Origin: Strigamia acuminata
Taxonomy: Eukaryota; Arthropoda; Chilopoda; Geophilomorpha; Linotaeniidae
DNA length: 60,000 nt
Direction: 5' to 3'
Assembly (NCBI GenBank): GCA_949358305.1
Contig: OX442319.1
Coordinates: 4,094,001 to 4,154,000, forward strand
A program made the position numbers and the translations under genes. The notes beneath the pieces were generated by a model, which saw only the letters and a program-made list of their open reading frames with translations, did not search any database and was not told where the DNA came from. Shown in pieces: positions 20,084 to 30,934 of the stretch. The number at the start of each line of letters is the position of its first letter. Position 1 is the stretch's first letter.

Positions 20084-20293
20084 TTAGTCATGAAGAAGCA
20101 CTCGTCTTGCAGGGTCGTTGTTTTCGTGTTGCGTGTACCGTTGGCGTGGAGTCGAATACTGTAAATTGTCATATTTTTTGGATTTACTTGAAGGTATTCG
20201 TTTCTTTTTGGCTGGTCTGACAATTCGTCCGTTATTCCTCAGTTTGTTTCTTTGATCTGGTGTGGTGGATTTGCGGTTTAAAATGGCGGTCAC
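20084..20293 (-). other. Basic small open frame, possible first exon of an unknown gene
   Basis: A 69-codon frame starting MTAILNRKSTTPDQ, rich in Lys and Arg (RPAKKKRIPSSKSKK). A GTAAAT donor after the SS of IPSS would allow splicing. No family recognised. It converges with eIF3c. The ATG lies in an ACCGCCATTTT context resembling YY1-type promoter sites. Weak evidence. Confidence 0.25.
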
Positions 20294-22391
20294 AAAAACA
20301 GCAGCGGAAAAATCGAGTGTCCTTGTTCTTGATTTTGGTATTGTAAGCCTGTTCTCCCGTACATGAGTCCAGCATTTACTGATTATAATATTGTATCAAT
20401 TTTGGTATTGTAAGTCTGTTCCTCCAGTATGAGTGCAGCATTTACTGATTATAATAAACTTTGCTGTTGTAAGACTTCCTAAATGTATGACTACTGCATT
20501 CCATGTTATACATTAACCTATTGTGGATTTAATTACTGATTTTTTTGTTCCACACTTTAATAGTTTCACACAATTTTAAAAATTGTCGCAGTTGTGAAAT
20601 CTGGCAACTCCGTATTCAGGCTATGGTGTTACAACCATTAGATTATTATCAACTGCTTGCTTTTCTAAAAGCTTTTCCCTGGCTTTGGTCACTGTCAAAA
20701 TCTGAAAATTATGATCTAAGGGTTTGAATTCCTCTTCACCTAAACTTGTAATTTCTTAATTAACGGCTTCATGGCAATTCTGGATGGACGAGAATATTGT
20801 ATGTAAGCTTTAGTCTACATATCTCAAAAATTCAACTTTAATGTAAGTGATTTCTACTTTATTGAAACCTGGAATAGTCATTGAATTAAACTATAGTTTT
20901 TAATAGATATGCTTAAAAATATCTTATTTTTAAACTCAGCAGCTTGGAATAGTTGTTACAGTGATGACCAGTTTTAAATTTTAAATTTCTTCTTGATGAT
21001 CATTTCCCTGGCCCAAACAAACTGAAAGTTAAACATTAATTACAAAACAAATTACTTAAAAAACTTACAACTGAGAAACTGACTGATAATTTGTCAGCTG
21101 AATGTGACTTTAGTAGATATTTCCAGATCTATTACCGTACTGCCTCATTTAAACGCCCGGGCGTTTAAATTTTTTTTTGGGCCGACTGCCAGGCGGTAAT
21201 TTGAAACCAGGCGTTTATCCAGAAAAATTGTTAAAAAAAAAAAAAATCCCGAAAACAAAGTAGTACAAAAGTAATATTTTTTTGAAAGTAAATTGTTATT
21301 TTTATTATTTGCATTTAAAGTCGTACGAAAGCTTTTTTTTAATCGGAGTCATAACTGCTAACACGGAAACAATGTGACAACTAAACAATGAAGGCAATTT
21401 ATATACTTCACCGTGTGCGTACGTTATGCAGACGTAATTGACCCGGCGCCAAATTGAAACCCGGCGTCAATACGAGGCAATAGAATTTTAGACGTGCGTC
21501 TGCCCGGCGTTAAAACGGGCCCGGCGCCTAAGTGAATCCAGGCGTTTGAATGAGGCAGTACGGTAATTGCCAGTCAACACTTAAGCATACCAACAAATAT
21601 TGTAAAAAGAAATGGATGGAATGATAATCGTATATCTTAATCTTGAACATCACAAAATGATAGCGCGACCATCAAATACTTCAGGAGAAAATTTATATTC
21701 TTAAAGAAGGTTTTTCATGGTGCCATCAATTTGTAAATATTTTATAAATGTACCAGGCAAAAATGGTTCATTAGCGAACCATTGCCACTCTGTTGAGAGC
21801 CTAAGTAACATGGCAAGACACTAAGAAATAATGCAAGTTTAAGAAAATATAATGTGATAAAAATAACTTTAATACCTTGGTTTATTTCCTGAGAAATTAT
21901 TTCCAATGTTTTCCACATGTGCTGTATAGACACTGCAATAGATAGGTCTTGGTTTTGTCCTGAAAGTGTCATTCCCAACAAATTTCCTAAGCAACTGCAT
22001 CTTGGCTAACTTTGCTGAAACGATCATATAAGAAGTTAAGTGAAAACAATCCAATGAAGTCATCAAATTTGACATTATCGGTCATTTTCAAGGTCATCCA
22101 TCTACTTTCTAACTATTAAACCAACCAAAACCAGGCTAGAGAAATATTTTCAATTAGAAACTTGTAGAACACCATCAAATTAGTCTAAATGAACCAACAA
22201 TTGACCATTCAACAATACCCTAAGTGATGGAATTCATTGAGAATTCTCACCAAGTACAGTAAGTTTGTAGAAATTTCATTTAAAAAATGGATGGGTTAAT
22301 GAATGGGTGGGAGGGAGTGTGGGTTGGTAGTTCGTTGTAGGTACTTAAGTAGATGTGCAATGTGTTGTCCTTCGGCAGTACATTTGATTGG
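20294..22391. other. Gene-poor stretch with one element and unassigned exon-like pieces
   Basis: A roughly 70-bp direct repeat occurs at about 20333-20400 and 20400-20465 (TTTTGGTATTGTAAG ... GCATTTACTGATTATAAT). On the minus strand, 22045-21870 and 21812-21715 look like spliced exons (SIQHMWKTLEIISQEIN; EWQWFANEPFLPGTFIKYLQ), but I cannot assign a family. The rest is AT-rich with no gene seen. Confidence 0.35.
21133..21566. mobile_element. Inverted-repeat element ending TACCGTACTGCCTCATT
   Basis: Inverted ends of about 26 bp (left TACCGTACTGCCTCATTTAA, right complement ending GAGGCAGTACGGTA). The interior carries several short copies of CCGGCG-T-AA type motifs in both orientations. The first bases TACCGTA are shared with the 8873-9130 element. 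No coding capacity. Confidence 0.6.
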
Positions 22392-22674
22392 GTTCTGTAC
22401 AGCCGTCAACGTTGCCTTTGGAATGTGGGTAGAGGTCTGATTCTTTCTGGAGCTGAATCACTCACATTTTATAATCTTAAGCACGGCTTGGCGTTTGATT
22501 TGAGCATAATTTTGTCAATTTTGTATTTTTGGTTTGTTGTTCGGGTTGTCGTGTACAGGAGAGGAATGGTTATATAAATAACAGCCATCGCGCACCCACT
22601 AAAGCGCCCCTGTCCGTGAAGTAGATGTAGCTCTCGCAAGTCGGGCAAAGACCCCTAGGGGTAACATCCCAGGA
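22392..22674 (+). repeat. Repeat R2, copy without insertion
   Basis: About 280 bp closely matching 27415-27845 (both contain GGGTAGAGGTCTGATTCTTT and GAGAGGAATGGTTATAT, and end GGGTAACATCCCAGGA). At GAAGTAGATGTAG this copy preserves the uninterrupted target of the foldback element found in the other copy. Confidence 0.75.
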
Positions 22675-23464
22675 GTAAGACCTGACATGTAATGGTTCGA
22701 GAGCTGCGATGTTTGGATACAATATCGTGACCTATGTCAAATCTTCCATTAAACAATGACCGGTTTAAAAATTGGACATGTTCTACAAAATTGGCTAAGT
22801 GATGCAAGTTCAAATGATCACATTTATCATACGCCTAACAAAAAATCTCCAGAACGCCAAGGCGTCGAGCTGCGGCCATTGCCATTCGCGGCGGTACGGC
22901 CATTGCCATTCGGTGCCATTCCTAGCTAGTCTCTTTTTAAGACTATTTACACTTGTAGCAATGTGAACACCTTCATGCTAATAATAATAATAAATATTAA
23001 TAAATAATAATAATAAAGTGGACCTAATATATCAAAGTCATACGTTCTGTAGGTGCTCCTACCGGCTAAAAAAATTTGCGGTGGTGCTTTCCCAATCAGA
23101 TTGGGCCAGATCATCTTGACCAATCAGTATTCTAATGTCCAAGATCTTCTGAATTAGTATATTTGTCTTCTGACGGATATGGTCGGCATCTGGAAGTGGC
23201 CAAAGTTGGCAACTCTTGTGGTCTGTTGTCTTCTGTGCATTGTTGTGCCTGTGGCCATTGTTACAATGACGCAATTACCAGCTGTTGTCTCTATGCAGGC
23301 AGTCATGTTGGTGAACAAAGTTGTGATGTCATAACTTCTTGTAAATGACTTGAGTTCCAAAGTAAGGTTAGAGCATACTAATCATTAAGTGTAGTGCTAC
23401 ATTTGACCTTTTTATTCAAGATTGTCTTAATACAGCTCCAAATATTGGTTGTTTTGGCAATCCT
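22675..23464. other. Intergenic, short simple repeats, no gene assigned
   Basis: GGCCATTGCCATTCG is repeated at about 22873-22915. An AAT-rich microsatellite lies at 22980-23018. Minus-strand frames at 23059-23360 have no recognised domain. Confidence 0.35.
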
Positions 23465-23660
23465 ACATCTTTGTAGACCGGATTTGCAATAAGACGCGAC
23501 GGCTCCAGTACATTGCAAAACAACATATAACAAACAGCAATGAATATTCATTTTTCTTCCAAATGCGTAACTGATAGTCACTGCTGGATTGGTGTCCGCA
23601 CCGACGAAGAAACTCGTGAAGAAATGCACAAACGTGGCAGCCGTTACATATACACTAAAT
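23465..23660 (-). pseudogene. Aquaporin (MIP) exon-like fragment B
   Basis: Encodes FVHFFTSFFVGADTNPAVTI followed by SYAFGRKMNIHCCLLYVVLQ and CTGAVAS. This is the first NPA loop and third helix of an aquaporin-type channel. The second NPA half is not found nearby and no full gene can be built, so this looks like an isolated exon or remnant. A near-copy of the first half lies at 24410-24595. Confidence 0.5.
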
Positions 23661-23859
23661 AGTATAGTATACTAAATCGCCTAATTCGACCCACTTCCCT
23701 CCAGGTCTTGAAATCTAATTTAAAAATACAAAAATTTAAATTATTTTATTTTATGTGACATACAAAACTTCGTTCTAATGAAATGAAATTAATATAAAAA
23801 AAAGTGTCAGATTTAAACTCAACCAACAAAAAATCAAAATCAAAAGAAATGTATAAAAA

Positions 23860-24135
23860 AAAACTTCTAATGATGTACGACGCCACGACATCATTGTAAA
23901 ATGTATTGAATGAATCACCAACCAAAGTACATGAATCCCATGGACTTCCATCAATATCCTAAAATATACATATAAATATAAAGATAAAAAATAAAAAATA
24001 AATAAAAAAGCACGTACAAATCCTAACACATCGTGACAATTACGACAAATGGTATGTGGCCCACAGTGAGGAATACGAAAGAGTAGATGTTTAGTGTCGG
24101 GCCACAAGGAATAGTGGCAATTTGAATTAAGGCAA
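23860..24135 (-). pseudogene. RING-finger-like gene fragment, copy A
   Basis: Exon 24135-24018 (acceptor CTTCTCAG, donor GTACGT) encodes CHYSLWPDTKHLLFRIPHCG followed by PHTICRNC. The spacing C-x2-H-x2-C-x2-C fits the middle of a RING finger. A second exon-like block starts at 23958 after TTTAG. The segment is duplicated at 28290-28560. Zinc ligands on either side are not all visible, so this is a fragment or an unfinished model. Confidence 0.4.
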
Positions 24136-24409
24136 CTGAGAAGATATTATAAAATTAAAATTAAAATGCTAATTTACGGCGAAGTGGGAAAAAAAATGTC
24201 CCCTGATGACCATAGTTTTCAAATGCATTATGTGCTGAGTCAAAAACTCAATTCCAGCAGCTGTGGGGTCGGTTTCCACAATCCATCCCATCATTGTAGC
24301 GCCAAACTGTAGTGGATAGTTGTCCATAAACCATGTAGTAATTGTCAGTAGTCCATTCAAAGTTGCTGGTTGTGGTGATCCTGAAGGAAATAGCGAATTA
24401 GCAAATCCA

Positions 24410-24595
24410 AAACTGATTGTCATTGCTGGATTGGTATCACCACCGACGAAGAAACTCGTGAAGAAATGCACAAACGTGGCAGCACTAAAGGCACTAAAGG
24501 ATAACATTACATTATCAATATTGTTGATGGCAACATACATGCCGCAGCTAATGAAGACTTTTATAAAACTTCCAACAAATTCTCTGACTCGTGTT
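24410..24595 (-). pseudogene. Aquaporin (MIP) exon-like fragment A
   Basis: Encodes REFVGSFIKVFISCGMYVAI, then about 20 residues on FVHFFTSFFVGGDTNPAMTI. This is helix 1 to the first NPA motif of an aquaporin. The reading frame continues into sequence unlike the family, with no donor where one would be expected. Together with fragment B it indicates a duplicated, partly decayed channel gene. Confidence 0.5.
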
Positions 24596-24599
24596 TAAA

Positions 24600-27414
24600 C
24601 ACATTAAAGAATCCTATGTTTTGAAACTTTGTAACAATGTGAGAGGTGCATTTAAATAAAAGAAAATAACATTGTTTAGGTAAAATTAAAAAAAATATTC
24701 TATCAATTGTGGATATTACACTCCTGCAGCCTCTTTGTTGGCATGTAAATTAAAGTCATGTTCATGTAACGTTAGTGACAATGAACATGAACATCAAAAT
24801 GTTGGACCTTGAACTGCGGTTCCGGCTCGTATACATTTTGGAAATGGTCAAGTTCTGGAAGATTCCAATTGTCCAAAATGCGGACGGCGTTGGCTGCCAT
24901 AAATTCGTCAACGTTTACATCGATATATTAGGAGGTAAATTTTCATTCAGAGGGTGATTTAAATCCTAAAAAAAAAGCAGCGCTCGCTGCTGCGGCAAAA
25001 AAATAAATAAATAAAAAAAAATAAAGAATAAAAAAAAATAAAAAAAAACCAGTTGCTGTCCTCGTTCGTCCTTGATGAGGACGTTGCTGGGCACTGCCCG
25101 TATCTATAAATTGTCGGGTAAGTTCCCATCTTTTGTCAACTTTATTAAACCAGCTTGTGACGGGAAAACCTAGCTATCAAATACATACCACGACCATAGA
25201 TTACTAAACAATGGGGACTAGTTCAATTGAACATAAACATACTACAGGATTTATTAAGAAAAGACACCCAAGTCTCCGTAGATCACTTGATCACAAATAA
25301 CTTACCAGGTCTTGGTATGGAAGACCAAGGGGTTCAGCTCTCTAGACATCTCTATGGGGGGGGGGGCGTACAACCATTCATAGATTGTACCGAGCTTGTC
25401 TTTCAGCCTTGAAAGGAATGCGTCTGCGTCACAACAAGAGGGGAGAACTGAGAAGTTCTTCACTCTTGTTGGCCTCGTTAGAAGCATTGAATCTGACTTC
25501 GTAACAATGTATAAAATTAACAGTTTTGTAATTAATAGATTGATTGATGAATTAATATGTAGGAATGAGTGGAACCAAACAACAGGTTTAACAAAACATA
25601 ATAATGTCATTTATTTATGACTAAACTAGGCCTAATGGCGCACTAACAACAAGAACACAAATTGCAAGCGCTGACAGGATTATTAGAACGTAATTAGACA
25701 TAATACTTGAATGTAACAATGTCTTACTTAATTTACACAATATTAAATTAGGTGATTTCGAGACTGACAGGATTTAGAGACTTACATCAATTGTAATTAT
25801 CTCGGATTGTCTAACTAAACATAAAACATTAGTTTATGTAAACTAGCTAACAATAAATGCGACAAGCCAGCAATGGTGGGTTCCTATTCTCATTCCAAGC
25901 GACAGGATTTCAACTCTCATGTAACGATTAAGAGTTACAGGTGGTTGCATTTGTGGCTCTTTGTGACACGAGGGTCCTGTCACAAACAACCCCTTCTGAT
26001 CACTACTCCATGATCAGATCAGAAGGGCAAGCTAGGTAGGCAACAGCAGTTTATACAAGAAACAAAGTAACTCCATGTAACTCAACATGGTGAGCATATT
26101 TGGACCATGGAGGGAAGAATACACACATAGGCCAGACTAGCTGCGTTACACACCTTGTGTTCTGAATAGTCAGCGAACGCTGGAAAATGGGTAAAAGATG
26201 GGGGAAGCGAATCAGCCGTGAACAAATGGCCAGCGTGAGCTTAGTTAAACACCATTTGCTTGAGGTTATGCGGACTTGTGACCAGCAAACTGTGACATCA
26301 CAAGTGATTACGCCAAACAACCAGAAATAACAGGCAAGGTGTAAATCGTGGCCAGCGTTAGCTTAGTCACCACAATCCAATGGAAACTGGGGTAAAGAAT
26401 AGCCACGAACGACCAGAGTTAACTGAGACATCGTAAATAGCAAGCAAAAAAGGAATGGGTTTTTTACCTTGGCGGGTGTATCTCTAGATGTGCCCAGGGA
26501 TGGCACATCACGATGGAAGTAACAAAACCGGTCTTTTCCTCCATTGCCACTCTGACTCGCCGTGGAACTTAACCAGGCAGCGGAGTCTTTACGGTTAAAA
26601 CAAGTGCTAGTTTACTCGTCTTGTTTTTGTGCCGCCGCACGCAGGGCAATACAGCGATGCTGAGACTGTGTGTCAATGAAATTGATTCACAACATAGTTT
26701 GTATCGACCAAAAGGTATCAATCAAATAAATGTGTTAGTCAAAATTCAAATAGATAGCAACAGCCCTAAATTCACTAGTACACGCTCTTAAATACCCAAA
26801 GGGCAGGAGACTAAACAGCACTGGGGGTGCACAATGGTTATGCAACCATTCAAAGTAGTTGTACTAGACGGGTTAAACGTCTCTAACTCGCCCTTTAAAT
26901 TGGGGGTGTGACCAAAACATACTCCTGTCTCACTTTGGGGCATCTGGCGTCTCTAGACAGGGAGGCGTCTTTCTTTCTAGGGGGTGACATCACTGAGGAG
27001 GGGAAAAAGAATGGCGATGGAGTTTCTTTCTCTCTCCTTTGTAAGATGGTGTCTGTCTGGGCCAAGGGAGAGCGGTCGGCTTCTCGTATCTCACATAAGC
27101 AAATGTTTATTAATTGTAAGATCTGCATCATGGCCATGGGACAAGTCTCATTTATAAGCCATTTATATGTGCCTTGGCAATAATCATATGATTATTGTTA
27201 TGAGGAATGTATGCCTTATAGTTCGCAAACATTCCACCAGCCCTGGGTATGGCGCTTCGAGGTCATCTCGTCACACGCTAACATCCATGCTCTCTATTTC
27301 TCACTTAATAAATCTTTAAATGGCTTATTGAAGTTCACATCGAATGGCTGCAAAACTGAAGTAAGCTTATGACTGGTTTGACTGGTATGACTGTTGAGTC
27401 TGTATGAAGTCCAC
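24600..27414. other. Gene-poor stretch, unclassified repeats
   Basis: A/T-rich low-complexity DNA (24965-25055) and a G run (25358-25367) are present. 25980-26030 has a short hairpin (CCTTCTGATC ... GATCAGAAGG). Near-repeats of GCCAGCGT-AGCTTAGT occur at about 26230 and 26350. The 26-27.2 kb part is less AT-rich and may belong to an old mobile element, but I find no gag, pol or transposase motif. Confidence 0.35.
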
Positions 27415-27845
27415 GTTCTGTATAGTCGTCAACGCTGCCTTTGGAATTTGGGTAGAGGTCTGATTCTTTCTGGAGCTGAACCACTCAAATTTTATAATCT
27501 TAATCACGGCTTGGCATTTGATTTGAGCATAATTTTGTCAATTCAGTATTTTCGGTTTGTTGGTCGGGTCGTCGTGTACAGGAGAGGAATGGTTATATTA
27601 ATAACAGCCATCGCCCACCCACTAAAGCGCCCCTGTCCGTGAAGTATACTCTTTCCGAACTCAAGAAGAGCCCTGGAAGCTGGGCTCCCATTGGCCGAGC
27701 TATCTCACTAGTGTAGCAGTAGTTGCATTGCAGTTCCAAGTAGGCCAATGGGAGCCCAGCTTCCAGGGCTCTTCTTGAGTTCGGAAAGAGTATAGATGTA
27801 GCTCTCGCAAGTCGGGCAAACCGCCCTTGGGGTAACATCCCAGGA
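27415..27845 (+). repeat. Repeat R2, copy carrying a foldback insertion
   Basis: Matches 22392-22674 but is split between GTGAAG and GATGTAGC by the element at 27647-27792. Outside the insertion the two copies differ by scattered substitutions only. Confidence 0.75.
27645..27794. mobile_element. 146-bp TA-flanked foldback element with perfect 50-bp inverted repeats
   Basis: The element is 27647-27792. Its first 50 bases (TACTCTTTCCGAACTCAAGA...) are an exact inverted copy of its last 50, with 46 bp between. TA lies on both sides (27645-27646 and 27793-27794), where the sister repeat at 22.6 kb has a single TA. This gives a directly observed empty and filled site, and indicates a recently mobile Tc1/mariner-type non-autonomous element. 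Confidence 0.85.
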
Positions 27846-28110
27846 ATTCCTTATTAATTGTTTCTGCAACATCTAGTCTATCTTCTAGTTTCAACATTTG
27901 ATAGTCTCTACACGTAGATACCTGCATTAACTCACTATTGATTCCTAATAATATCTGGGTAATATCTTCAAGTTCTCCGATACTTTGATTTAGTTGGCTG
28001 TTCAAGTTTTTGAAAATTTCTGCGTGCCGCAATGCAGTGGGCGTTCGTGTCGTGTACACATTGCGAAATTCTTTGGGCGTGATTCAATACTAATTCTGCT
28101 TCACCCAGTG
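27846..28110 (-). pseudogene. Coiled-coil-like open segment downstream of RING-like copy B
   Basis: The minus-strand frame reads NLNSQLNQSIGELEDITQIL and CRDYQMLKLEDRLDVAETIN, a heptad-like helix pattern. It follows the RING-like exon of copy B on the same strand, so it could be the coiled coil of a RING-type protein. The frame runs into the R2 repeat. No family recognised. Confidence 0.3.
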
Positions 28111-28289
28111 CTTCTCCTTGTTATTCAGCCGCCATTTTCTCAGAGTAAGTGCGTGAAGAAAAGGAAGTACATACAAAACTTTGTTATAATAAAATGAAAA
28201 TTATATATATAAAAAAAAGTGTCCAATTTAAACTCAACTAAGCGAAAAATCAAAATCAAAAAAAAAATATAAAAAAAAAACTTCTAATG

Positions 28290-28560
28290 ATGTACGACGC
28301 CACAGCACCATTGTAAAATGTAACGAATTAATTGCCAAAGTACACGAATCCCATGGACTTCCATCAATATCCTAAAATATACATATAGATATAAAGATAA
28401 AAAATAAAATTAAATTAAATTAAATAAAAAAGCACTTACAAATCCTAACACATCCTGACAATTACGACAAATGGTATGTGGCCCACAGTGAGGAATACGA
28501 AAGAGTGGATGTTTAGCGTCGGGCCACAAGGAGTAGTGGCAAATTGAATAAAGGCAAATG
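28290..28560 (-). pseudogene. RING-finger-like gene fragment, copy B
   Basis: Repeats 23860-24135. The exon ending at 28440 (donor GTAAGT) encodes CHYSLWPDAKHPLFRIPHCG then PHTICRNCQDV. The next exon-like block starts at 28371. Copy B lacks the CTTCTCAG acceptor seen in copy A, and the two copies differ by small indels in the second block. Confidence 0.4.
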
Positions 28561-28599
28561 AAAAGATATCATAAAATTAAAATTAAAAAAAATGCCATC

Positions 28600-29163
28600 C
28601 GGGGCGGCGCCCCTGACCTGTGGCAACCGGTATGTTCTACACACTATCAACAATGTGTAGGAATGGGTCTACAAATTCAGCTTATATTTGAACACTCATA
28701 AAGACTTTGTAGGAGGCGCCCGGCACCCTTCTCTCCCTGGCGTTCGTTCTCTGCTTAGCACCCCTCTCTGCCCGGCGCGCCTGGGCTAAGGCCCAGTTAG
28801 TCCAATGGTAAAGATGGCCCTGGCTACACGTAAGGTGAAGATGTGCGATACAGCAATGGCAATACCACTAACTGGCGAGCCCGCCCTCAAGTTCGAAGGG
28901 ACTTGAGCCGACCTGTTAAACCGTGCGCGAGGCACAGTGCGGTATAAGATAACCGACCTTACTGCCCATGCGGTTGGTCAGGGTTGGGTGCTTTTCAGCG
29001 ACCCAACAACCAAGGTATATAATGACCCACTAACCCCTAGACAACCATGGCAATAAAGAATATCAATCCTAAACTGTGTGTCTCTGTTTGAATTTAATCG
29101 TAAATGATGTATACAAACGGCCCATGGTCCTCCCATGACACGAGACGATCGACGGCTACTCAC
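28600..29163 (+). repeat. GC-rich repeat junction ending in R1
   Basis: 28600-28800 is GC-rich without a gene. 28796-28900 has a tRNA-promoter-like A box (TAGTCCAATGG) and a weak B box (AGTTCGAAGGGAC), possibly SINE-like. 28980-29163 is the 3' half of repeat R1, with CACTAACCCCTAGACAACCA and CAATAAAG, and ends exactly where LRR fragment L1 begins. Confidence 0.4.
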
Positions 29164-29639
29164 AGAATATCTATTATCCAACCAAGTAGTGAAATCTTTG
29201 TCCTACTCAATGGACGAAACGGATGACAATAAGTGGTGGGACCAAGTGGATTTAAGTCGCTTAAATCTTGCAAATAACCAAATCACGAAAATCTTTTGTG
29301 AAATCTGTTAGATTTAATCTATTGTTACAAATTGTCAATAGTTTTAACGTTATCAAATGTGTGAACGTTGCACGCACGTAATGCACGTGCAATTGAATTG
29401 TTGTAAAATTACCGTAAAGTAAAGACGTGTTTTATGTTTCATCCTACCGTGTGCAACTCTCATTTCATTACTTGGACATTCGAAATCTTTGTGGAACCGA
29501 ATAGGAACCAACAAGTGGTAGCAGAGGGTGGTTTTTCTTCGAAAAGAAGTATCCACGGCACTCAGACGACATTTTTCGAAGATTCGAGTGAGAACGAAGT
29601 GCGCACGTGACGGAATTCGAAAATCGAACGTTGTGAAAA

Positions 29640-30934
29640 ATGGCGGATGCGATTTCGGGCGGTTCGTTGAATCGGATTGATCTTCTTACACCGGAGAACT
29701 ATTTCATCTGGCAGTTTAAGGTTGGAACTTTATTAGCAGCTAAGAGTTTGAAAAATATGATAACGGATCCAGCAGTGGTCGAACCGGTGGTGGGCGCTGC
29801 GGGTTACGCAGATGATCTCGTCAAGTATAACACTTGGGTGAAAAACAACAACGAGGCACTCGGCATCATTATTTTGACCGTTTCGAACGAGGAAGCGACG
29901 AATTGCATGGGGATAACCAGTGCAAAAGAAGTTTGGGATGCGTTAAAAGCGCTGTACGCCGGAACGACGGAGGAACGTCAAATCGACGCGGCGGCAGAAT
30001 TGTGCGAATTACGTATGAAATACGACGAGGGAATTGACAGCTACTTAAACAGGGCGAAGTCGATTCAATCGAGAGCCAAGGCAGTCGGACGTGACATAAA
30101 AGATCGCGAATTGATGATGTACGTGACGCGCGGTCTCGTGACGAGATTTTCCCACATTGCAAGGAATTTTTGGTCGAATGCAACCGCAACAATAGAAGAA
30201 TTGCGTCGTGAATTAAAAATGGAGGACCAATGGTCAACGAAAGGAGCGGCGACGGAAAGCGGGACAGTGGCGTTCAAGGCACAAGTCGGAAAAAATTCGG
30301 GAGGCAGGAAAACAGAAGGTGGGACAAAATTTGTTTGTTATGAGTGTGGCAAAAGTGGCCATATTGCCAAAGACTGTTGGCAGCGCCATCCAGAGAAGCG
30401 CCCCGCGAAAATGGCGCAACGACCAAAGGAGGCGACAAAAATGGCGCAGGCTGAAGTAGAATTTGCAACAATACAACACGCGCTAGTGGTTGAATTGGAA
30501 TCGAGCGATCACCTTGACGACTGGATTTTAGATTCAGGAGCTTCTGTGCATATGTCGAGCAAGCGCGAGCTGTTTAAAACGTTTGTTGAGATGGAGACAA
30601 CAATAACCACAGCCAAGAAAGGTGTGAAGCTTCTAGCGACTGGAAAGGGAAGCATAATTTTGGATTGTCAACTCGACGGAGCGGCAACAATGAAGATTTT
30701 GCTGCAAGACGTGCTTTTTGTTCCAGAGCTGAAGGGGAACTTGCTCTCAATTCCGCGCTTGACGGCAAAGAATTACACCGTGCAATTCAGGGGAAACTGG
30801 GCGGACATTAATAGTCCAGTTGGAGAGATGATTGGAAAAGGAGCAAGGTGTGGCACCATGTATTTATTGCAACTGAAAAAAGAAGAGCAAGCGAATGCGG
30901 TTGCCACGACAACTAAACAAACCAAGGAAATATG
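29640..30934 (+). CDS. Copia gag-protease part
   Basis: Starts MADAISGGSLNRIDLLTPEN, a copia-type gag. It has the CCHC zinc knuckle CYECGKSGHIAKDC (about residues 233-246) and the aspartic protease motif WILDSGASVHMSS (about residues 294-306). Copia-type elements normally encode gag, protease, integrase, RT and RNase H in one frame. Here the frame leaves the polyprotein just before the integrase zinc site, near 30930, and runs on as meaningless sequence to a stop at 31190. Confidence 0.9.

Noticed and set aside
24169-24400. C-terminal half of the 24169-24540 frame as aquaporin
   Set aside because: After the NPA motif the sequence no longer resembles the channel family; probably intron or unrelated DNA read through.
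25060-25105. Hammerhead-ribozyme-like TTGATGAGGAC
   Set aside because: The conserved CTGATGA and matching GAAA core with three helices cannot be assembled around it.
27593-27838. Minus-strand frame across the 146-bp foldback
   Set aside because: It spans an inverted-repeat element and part of repeat R2, so the frame is accidental.
28796-28900. True tRNA gene
   Set aside because: No cloverleaf can be drawn; the A-box to B-box distance is too long.
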